A stretch of 64,000 bases of DNA from Eunapius fragilis (taxonomy: Eukaryota > Porifera > Demospongiae > Spongillida > Spongillidae): contig OY811989.1 of NCBI GenBank assembly GCA_963681505.1, forward strand, positions 5,597,335-5,661,334. The letters run 5' to 3'. A program made the translations under genes and the position numbers. The stretch's first letter is position 1. Every line of letters starts with the position of its first letter. The notes beneath the pieces were generated by a model. That model was not told the origin of the DNA and did not search any database. It saw only the letters and a list, made by a program, of their open reading frames with translations. Below, piece by piece: positions 50,701 to 64,000 of this stretch.

Positions 50701-51183
50701 CTTTGCTCAGGTATGGACTGGAGTGTCTGTTTAGATTCTACAGTTATGGACTGGAAAAGAAATTCCGTCTGGAAGTGTTTAATGACTTCCAGACGGAGAC
50801 TCTTCGGGACCATGACGATGGTAGTCTTTATGGGCTGGAGAAATTCTGGGCCTTTCTGAAGTATTACAAGGTAGGGAAAAGCATACTGTTCTGTGTGGCA
50901 GCTTCATACTCTGTTGCCATGGCAGGGTAAGAAAACTTTCAGCATTGATCCAGAGCTTGTGAAAAGATTAGCAAATTTCAAGACCCTTGATGATTTCAGA
51001 GAAGTATGTCCAATGCAATCTGACGAGTGTGTAAATGTGTCTTCCTAAATGCTGGGATTGTAGGCTGCTAAGCTCAAGGCCAGTGATGGGGAGAAGGCCA
51101 GGCTGAGAGCATCATCTGCAGTGGCCCACCAAGATGCTGGTGTCTCTAGAGACAGTGTGACTAACGATGTGCTAGTACACTGA
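44754..51183 (+). CDS. LARP1: LARP1, La-related protein
   Basis: The start is taken at ATG 44754 ([13 protein letters not shown]). Low-complexity N-terminal exons (44754-45128, about 45189-45401, about 45465-45790, about 45891-46047) include an RGG-like part. The La motif follows over about 46213-46416 and 46467-46550 ([35 protein letters not shown]). Conserved middle exons contain [13 protein letters not shown] (48660-48772), [16 protein letters not shown] (48886-49078) and VGWVMSP (49866-49980). The C-terminal DM15 repeats are [14 protein letters not shown] (to about 50170), [20 protein letters not shown]-like sequence near 50260-50336, and [20 protein letters not shown] plus [15 protein letters not shown] (50590-50870). 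The stop is at 51181-51183. Known role: mTORC1-controlled binding of 5'TOP mRNA caps and poly(A). DM15 binds the cap-adjacent TOP sequence. Some exon edges are approximate. Confidence 0.93.
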
Positions 51184-51764
51184 AGGTGGCATCAGAAGAA
51201 TAGGTGTTCTTATTCTGCATCACAACCTGAGACAACAGATTGTATCCCTTCTTCACCTTTACAAAAAAGGAAATCCCCCACACAAAAAAAAAAGGAAAAT
51301 CTTCACAAAATCAACCCAAAAAATTTGCTGCATGTTTGTGTATATATGTCTTGACAGTGGACAGCAGAATTACGATCATCTGGATACTTACTGACACTGT
51401 CTTGTGTTTATTTGTGTATTGTATTTTAATGATTTGGTACTAATCTAAATAGTCATTACAATAATAAGGTGTTATTGGAAGTATGCGCGTAACTCGTGCA
51501 ATTGGGCAGGTGTGAACTGCGGTATCAGCACACGTAGGTGCCCTTCCTTGATGGATACGTTCACATTACTAGTGGAAGCTAGCTATAAACGTCCAGCAGT
51601 AGTTGCAGAAATGTTGCACTATTAATATGTCTGGTATTGCACGAGAGAAAGTATCTGCACACGGTTTGCTGTTGAAATGAATAGACGGGGCCATCCACCA
51701 AACGAGTTATCTTTCATGAAGGAAATGAGCCTAATTATTATACGCAGTGCATCTATTGGAATTC
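51184..51764. other. Spacer between LARP1 and RECQL5
   Basis: LARP1 3' UTR and RECQL5 promoter. It is AT-rich with A-runs near 51265-51320 and has no further gene. Confidence 0.4.
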
Positions 51765-57552
<5,788 letters not shown>

Positions 57553-57782
57553 ATATCAAGAACTGACCAATCGACTGTTTTATATATTGTATTGTGTTTT
57601 TGTTTGGTTTTTTAAGCATGTGTGTTTAAAACCTGTATGTATATATTGGAGGGTACTTCTGTGTCTAACATGCATAGTGTGTGTGTTCACATGGCATGTG
57701 TGATGTCATACCACACTAAAAAATATTCTGCAATTTGAAGTGTCACAAGAGAATGCTAGGATATCCTGGGAGTACATATTAG

Positions 57783-59619
57783 TCAGGACATAGGGGGTGC
57801 ACTGCTAGTCACGGCAGCCATGAGCTGGTCCCAGATGGACTGGCACCTTGGTACACTAGTTGAGCACTGCAGCACACTGCTCAAGTTAACGTGTGAGCCA
57901 AGTGCCTGAATACAAATATCCTTCATCTTTGGACTGGACAAAGCCAGTGTCCGGAAGTGTCCAATCAAATTCCCGCAATCTTCACTGTTGCTAAGGTGCT
58001 GCTTTGTCATGAGTAACTCCATCCAGTGACCCAGGAAGGTCAAATATTGATCACAGAACTCATCAGAATGGGACGATACCTCAGTCAGCAATTGGTGGGG
58101 ACTGTCCCTCCAAAATGTGGATCTCTTACTGTCCGTTGTAGGCACTTCCCAGCTTCGCAGAAGTTGTAACACCCAGTTGATGGTAATGACCCCCACCTGG
58201 CCTTCTGGAGCTATCAGGAATGTTTGCAGCGTAGTTATCTGCAAAATTAAAGAGCTGGTCATGGGAAGGCCACCTCGATATATCACTACACACCTCTGTA
58301 TATCACTACACACCTCTGTATATCATTGTATACAATAGGATATCTTTGATACACCACGGTACACACAATAGAATACCTTTGGGCATACTACTGTACACAA
58401 CAGGTTACTTCGTGTCATGTAACATACCAGCCCACCTTCTTCCTGAGATAGGCTCTCTAACCTTCTGCACACTGTGTCCTTAGGGCTGTGAAAATGTTCA
58501 CTGAAGTGTGGTGTGTGCAGATTAAGCCTTACGTAGGAGACTGAAGGCACCACTGCAACTCTTCATACAAACACCTTGCATCTGTCAAGACCAGATCACC
58601 ACCTGATTAAGTATATACGAGATATTAATATTCAAACTGGCATACGCAGACGCACATGCATACGCACATCACCTCTGCTGGAGAGGTTAACAAGTCTTGA
58701 ATGCATGGTCTGTAGTGTGTTGAGTAGGACGCGATCCTTCGACAGCTGTTCAATATGCTTCACGTACGCGTGATTAAAAGTTATCACCACCTCCCTCTCA
58801 CCATCACAACTTACCCTCACCTTCACTACATCCTACACCCTTCACCTTCCTCCTACTAACCCCCCTTCTCACTTGTTCAATACTGAACCCATCCACTTGA
58901 AGGTCATCCAGAACAGCTGCTGGCAAGGCTGGGTTCTCAACTAGTGCCTAAATGATACATGGTTATGTCATATGGGCTGTCGTGGTAACTGGCGTCACGT
59001 GACCACACCCATGTGTTTACCTTGATCAGGTACTCTGAGCTGCGTGAGAGGAAGTGAGCAGTGAGTCCCTCCCCTCCACACCGGAAAGCCATGCTGAAGC
59101 CTAAACTCCGCAGTTTTTCATCGAAGGTTTGGACCACAGATCTCTTTTTTGCGATGCGAACATTGACCTATTGGGAGTAATACGAGTGTGCATGGTGACA
59201 TCCTAAGTTGCGGTTAAAAAAAACGCGTTGAGTGTATAATAAAAAAATTAAAAAAAACAGAACTGCTTAAGTACATGCTTAAGTACACAAAACAATTTTT
59301 TAAAAAATTTCGGTAGGCAGTTCGTTCCCAGCATTGACGAAAATATTATCGCTAACTCATTATACTGAAGTACACGTAGGTGTTTGTATACTTAATTGTG
59401 TGTTGTCGTTGATTCCTTAGATTAATTATGCAGGCAAGCAGGGGAGATACAAACCTCGTTGAAGTATTTACACCACTGTAATGCCCTAGACAAGTCTTCC
59501 TTTCTCCAGCTTTTTACTTCGGGTGAACCACACAGCTTTAAAATGTCTACGTACTGCTTAGCAGCCGAACACAATTCATCCATGAATAATAATATAACAC
59601 GTGCGTGGTCACGTGCCAT
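57783..59619 (-). CDS. FANCF: FANCF, Fanconi anaemia core-complex adaptor
   Basis: The start is taken at 59619 (MARDHARVILLFMDELCSAA). Exon 1 includes LSRALQWCKYFNEV, matching the human VRRALQWARYLRHI segment. Further exons are about 58995-59168 (VQTFDEKLRSLGFSMAFRCG), about 58875-58950 (ALVENPALPAAVLDDLQVDG), about 58670-58800, about 58435-58560 and 57783-58240. The last ends SSPKMKDICIQALGSHVNLS and QSIWDQLMAAVTSSA, which parallels PLKDKVLTALETC and LSIWTDLLLALRSGA at the end of human FANCF. Known role: helical-repeat scaffold linking FANCM to FANCC/FANCE in the FA core complex. Human FANCF is intronless, whereas this gene has about six exons. It converges with RECQL5 and starts head to head with the next gene. 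Confidence 0.82.
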
Positions 59620-59731
59620 TATGGTTGTAAACGTGCCATCGCGTGATTGGCGAGGCGATGTGAAGTAATAAATTATCCCTTGCTTATTAGTTGTTGGAGA
59701 TCGCATTGGGTTTTTATGGCTCAATAAATGA
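59620..59731. promoter_or_regulatory. Compact FANCF/unknown-gene bidirectional promoter
   Basis: About 110 bp between divergent ATGs. It contains two ATTGG (CCAAT-box) cores, near 59646 and 59705. Confidence 0.5.
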
Positions 59732-61644
59732 ATGGAAGACGTAACTCAGGTAAAAATTAATGAACTCTGGACGATCTTTCGGCGGCAGCTATCTGAACTC
59801 CTTACCAACACCCAACTTGTACGTAAAGCTTATCTCTCAAGAAGCCTTGATTTCCTTTATTTGTATGCGTATTACTGCGTGTCTACATATATATTTGAGT
59901 TGTTATGTACTCGTGTTGCTTATTATAGGATTCCGCTTCACGTGACCCAATTGGTGGTGACGGCGGGAGTTTTAGCCCCAGGTGAGACTAGCTGCTGTGA
60001 ATATTTGCGAATTGAATTTTGATTTACACGAACAGCTGGACCAGTGCATACGTGAGGCCAATTACGCAGGCGAATTCAGAGGTAGACCCTCATTCTTTGT
60101 AGGCGACGGCACACAACAATTGCTCTTTCCCTCTTGCCAGGCGTTAGGTAAAGTAAATCCATTGGTCACGCTGGCGAGCCCTCAGGGCTTTTGGAAGTCG
60201 CCCGGGGGCCCCTCGGAACAGGATAATGACACTGAAGCGGCAACAGTAGTTATTGTCGGTCCCCCAGGCTGCTCCAAGCCTTCCACCTCCCCTAAGCACT
60301 CCAGCACAACTGTACCCGTGGTGCATTCAAGGCTCGGGTCGAATCTGTTTCTGCATCACGGAAGACCCTCGAGTGTACCGTGCCTGGCCCCCAATGAGAC
60401 CCCCCGTGATTGTGGGGAGGTGTACATGTCCCCTGCGGAGGAGGAGGAAGGGAAGTACCCTAGGGCAAGGTGGTCGCGTATGTGCAGCCGCTACCTCATG
60501 TCAGCAAAGGAGAGGTCAAGGAGGAAGAGTGGCCACACCCCTTCTCCCACAGAGGATAGGGAGGAGTCGGGAGGGGAGGAGCTGTCATCATCAAATTGCC
60601 TGCTCAGAGCAAAGGGACGTGGCCTGGGGAGGGGGAATTGTACAGACAGCTCAGATAGTGATGGTGAAAACTCCCCTGCTGCGGAGTTGTACTCATCCAC
60701 ACCATCACCTGAGGCTTTGGAGAGTGACGGTGGCACGACTGCAGGGCCATCCTTGGATCGCCATGGGGCTCTCCCACGCTCTGAAGCCAGCTCCTCCAGA
60801 TGCCACCAGGCTGTTCAAAGGAGCAGCCATCTTCGCATGAATGTAGGCCCTAGCATGCGTCGCAAGATTCTTGAGAGGAAACTTGAAGTGTCCCCGTCAC
60901 CTCCAAGAGAACAGGGTACTCCTGTGAAACAGGTGCCTATCAAACCTTGCACTGTCGTTGTTCAACGCGAGTCGGGTAAGACCGTTGCTGAGCAACTGAA
61001 GAGGCTACAAGAAGTTAAAGGTTCCCCCATGAGGGAGGTGCGATCATCATGTACTCCCCTCAGCTCGGCGTCGAGCACACCTTCAAAGGTGTCTCTCTCT
61101 ATGCTTGCAGGCGATGTAGTGAAGGTCCCAGAGGTGATTGCACCTCACCATCACAGAGGACGGGGGAAGCATGACATGTCAGATGGTAGTGATGACACAC
61201 ATTGTGAAGGTGTGGAGGAGTGTGAGGTACCATCTCCAACCACTTCAGTGGCAACCACACCTAAAGCTGATCACAATCAGGTCTCTACTCAGGAAGGCAG
61301 TGCAACAGGTAGTAAAAAAAAGAGCCTCTCTTTGCGCAAGGATGCATCTAGTAAGAGGGTCCTGGTTAAGGAGGTTCCTTCTGGCTCACATGAGACGACG
61401 TATACACGTATGTTTTTGGTGTGTTATGTGGAGTGTGATTGTGATGTGTGTTTAGGTGTGTGTGTGCAGGTGTGCATTGCATGTATGTTGGCGATAGATT
61501 GAAGTAACCCTTGGAACTCTGACCTTGTATGATGTAGGGATTTTATTGCCAGAAGTAATTGTGTGCACAGCCTGTGGTGCTGACATTAAATGGAAGCACT
61601 CTCCCATCCACGAACATCAGCGTCTTCATGTTCTTGTCTGCCAG
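59732..61644 (+). CDS. Unidentified Ser-rich nuclear-like protein with C2HC-type finger (5' part)
   Basis: A likely start at 59732 (MEDVTQ, donor ag|gtaaaa) precedes one long exon, about 60033-61408, of about 455 residues. It has many Ser/Pro/charged stretches (MCSRYLMSAKERSRRKSGHT, MRRKILERKLEVSPSPPREQ, KTVAEQLKRLQEVKGS). The next exon (about 61538-61644) encodes EVIVCTACGADIKWKHSP and HEHQRLHVLVCQ, a possible C-x2-C...H-x3-C zinc finger. I do not recognise the family. Low complexity, basic clusters and the finger suggest a nuclear protein. The gene pairs head to head with FANCF. It continues across the huge 61.7-63.6 kb minisatellite or beyond the window, as no stop was found after the donor at 61644. 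The junction between the first exon and the long exon is uncertain. Confidence 0.6.
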
Positions 61645-61667
61645 GTAAAAATGTGTGTGTGTGTGTG

Positions 61668-63622
61668 GTGGGTACCCAGACTTTGTCAATGGTACCCAGA
61701 CTTTGTCAATGGTACCCAGACTTTGTCAATGGTACCCAGACTTTGTCAACGGTGCCCAGACTTTGTCAATGGTACCCAGACTTTATAAATGGTACCAGAC
61801 TTTACTTTGTAAATGGTACCCAGACTTTTTCAATGGTACCCAGACTTTGTCAATGGTACCCAGACTTTGTCAATGGTACCCAGACTTTGTCAATGGTACC
61901 CAGACTTTGTCAATGGTACCCAGACTTTGTCAATGGTACCCAGACCTTATAAATGGTACCCAGACTTTGTCAACGGTGCCCAGACTTTGTCAATGGTACC
62001 CAGACTTTATAAATGGTACCAGACTTTACTTTGTAAATGGTACCCAGACTTTTTCAATGGTACCCAGACTTTGTCAATGGTACCCAGACTTTGTCAATGG
62101 TACCCAGACCTTATAAATGGTACCCAGACTTTGTCAATGGTACCCAGACTTTATAAATGGTACCCAGACTTTGTCAATGGTACCCAGACTTTGTCAATGG
62201 TACCCAGACTTTGTCAATGGTACACAGACTTTATAAATGGTACCCAGACTTTGTCAATGGTACCCAGACTTTGTCAATGGTACACAGACTTTATAAATGG
62301 TACCCAGACTTTGTCAATGGTACCCAGACTTTGTCAATGGTACCCAGACTTTGTCAATGGTACCCAGACTTTGTCAATGGTACACAGACTTTATAAATGG
62401 TACCCAGACTTTGTCAATGGTACCCAGACTTTGTCAATGGTACCCAGACTTTGTCAATGGTACCCAGACTTTGTCAATGGTACCCAGACTTTGTCAATGG
62501 TACCCAGACTTTGTCAGTGGTACCCAGACTTTGTCAATGGTACCCAGACTTTGTCAATGGTACCCAGACTTTGTCAATGGTACCCAGACTTTGTCAATGG
62601 TACCCAGACTTTGTCAATGGTACCCAGACTTTGTCAATGGTACCCAGACTTTGTCAATGGTACCCAGACTTTGTCAATGGTACCCAGACTTTGTCAATGG
62701 TACCCAGACTTTGTCAATGGTACCCAGACTTTGTCAATGGTACCCAGACTTTGTCAATGGTACCCAGACTTTGTCAATGGTACCCAGACCTTATAAATGG
62801 TACCCAGACTTTGTCAACGGTGCCCAGACTTTGTCAATGGTACCCAGACTTTATAAATGGTACCAGACTTTACTTTGTAAATGGTACCCAGACTTTTTCA
62901 ATGGTACCCAGACTTTGTCAATGGTACCCAGACTTTGTCAATGGCACCCAGACTTTGTCAATGGTACCCAGACCTTATAAATGGTACCCAGACTTTGTCA
63001 ATGGTACCCAGACTTTATAAATGGTACCCAGACTTTGTCAATGGTACCCAGACTTTGTCAATGGTACCCAGACTTTGTCAATGGTACCCAGACTTTGTCA
63101 ATGGTACACAGACTTTATAAATGGTACCCAGACTTTGTCAATGGTACCCAGACTTTGTCAATGGTACCCAGACTTTGTCAATGGTACACAGACTTTATAA
63201 ATGGTACCCAGACTTTGTCAATGGTACCCAGACTTTGTCAATGGTACCCAGACTTTGTCAATGGTACCCAGACTTTGTCAATGGTACCCAGACTTTGTCA
63301 ATGGTACCCAGACTTTGTCAATGGTACCCAGACTTTGTCAGTGGTACCCAGACTTTGTCAATGGTACCCAGACTTTGTCAATGGTACCCAGACTTTGTCA
63401 ATGGTACCCAGACTTTGTCAATGGTACCCAGACTTTGTCAATGGTACCCAGACTTTGTCAATGGTACCCAGACTTTGTCAATGGTACCCAGACTTTGTCA
63501 ATGGTACCCAGACTTTACTTTGTAAATGGTACCCAGACTTTGTCAATGGTACCCAGACTTTGTCAATGGTACCCAGACTTTATAAATGGTACCCAGACTT
63601 TGTCAATGGTATCCAGACTTTA
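61668..63622. repeat. 20-bp minisatellite tggtacccagactttgtcaa, nearly 2 kb
   Basis: About 97 units of TGGTACCCAGACTTTGTCAA with variants (ttataaa, acacag, accagactttactttgtaaa). Groups of variants recur as blocks near 61740-61880, 61940-62100 and 62780-62940. This shows that multi-unit segments were copied as a whole. It lies in an intron of the preceding gene, and all open frames here are artefacts. Confidence 0.97.
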
Positions 63623-63649
63623 TGGCTTGAGCCGCAGATGTATGAAGTG

Positions 63650-64000
63650 TTTGTAGTTACACTATATTACTCAACACACTTAAGGGCAGGCTCCAAAAAT
63701 TATTCAAAATGACGTTGTACAAAACAAGCCTAGTTTTGTGTTCGCTATTTAAGAACACAGGTACATTAGTAGTCATTTAAAAACCTTATCCTGACAATTC
63801 CTTAATACGTTCTACTGGATCGAGTGTTTTTATGGGTCTTTGTTTATGTCCTCAAAGCGGGTGGAATTAACACAACACATGGAAAGACAAAAAGGTGTAA
63901 AAGGAAGGCATTATTTGATTGCAATGACTGGCATGATGTGTACAGGGACGGTCAGAGTACTGCTTAGAAGAGTTCAAAGGTGCCATTTTGTGATGTAACC
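63650..64000. other. End of window, no feature
   Basis: Unique sequence after the minisatellite. No exon, repeat or element was recognised. Confidence 0.4.

Noticed and set aside
61525-63712. Several long overlapping frames (VPRLCQWYPDFVNGTQTLSM repeats)
   Set aside because: All three phases of a 20-bp repeat are open by composition, and no family matches.

Overview
The window is animal nuclear DNA, most likely from a sponge (Porifera). The genes are intron-rich and use GT-AG introns, many only 50-100 bp long. They encode typical metazoan proteins (STIM, CCDC22, SRA1, LARP1, RECQL5, FANCF, VPS37A, IFT81, CWH43, RPL21). Caspase-fold proteases joined to double-stranded-RNA-binding domains, an arrangement I associate with sponges, also occur here. 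Species cannot be named from the sequence alone.

Region 1 (1-24 kb) is an accessory region. It holds four copies of a caspase-fold/dsRBD gene: A at 326-3159, broken B at 11185-12812, C at 19435-21611 and D at 22148-23894. Between them lie a decayed multi-exon gene of an uncharacterised invertebrate family (5.5-9.1 kb), a minus-strand two-SH3 adaptor gene (13.1-19.2 kb), a Ginger1-type DNA transposon in an intron of that adaptor, a hAT-like element inside copy B, several fold-back or MITE-like elements and large minisatellites. Copy A appears to splice to a Death-domain exon. By eye the protease active site looks like that of paracaspases (acidic S1 pocket), not that of Asp-specific caspases. 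A dsRNA-sensing, Death-domain-coupled protease family is the most interesting system in the window.

Region 2 (24-64 kb) is a dense housekeeping block: RPL21(-), CCDC22(+), SRA1(-), STIM(+), CWH43(-), VPS37A(-), IFT81(-), LARP1(+), RECQL5(+), FANCF(-) and an unidentified gene(+). Genes are packed 60-600 bp apart. Several pairs start head to head and probably share bidirectional promoters: RPL21/CCDC22, SRA1/STIM, IFT81/LARP1, FANCF/unknown, and SH3-adaptor/caspase C in region 1. Others end tail to tail. Nearly every larger intron carries its own private minisatellite, with unit lengths of 12 to about 124 bp. These create long but meaningless open frames.

Functionally the block mixes translation (RPL21, LARP1), trafficking (CCDC22, VPS37A, IFT81), store-operated calcium entry (STIM), GPI-anchor lipid remodelling (CWH43) and DNA repair (RECQL5, FANCF). 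Exon boundaries given below were read by eye from splice signals and reading phase. Those marked approximate need transcript support.
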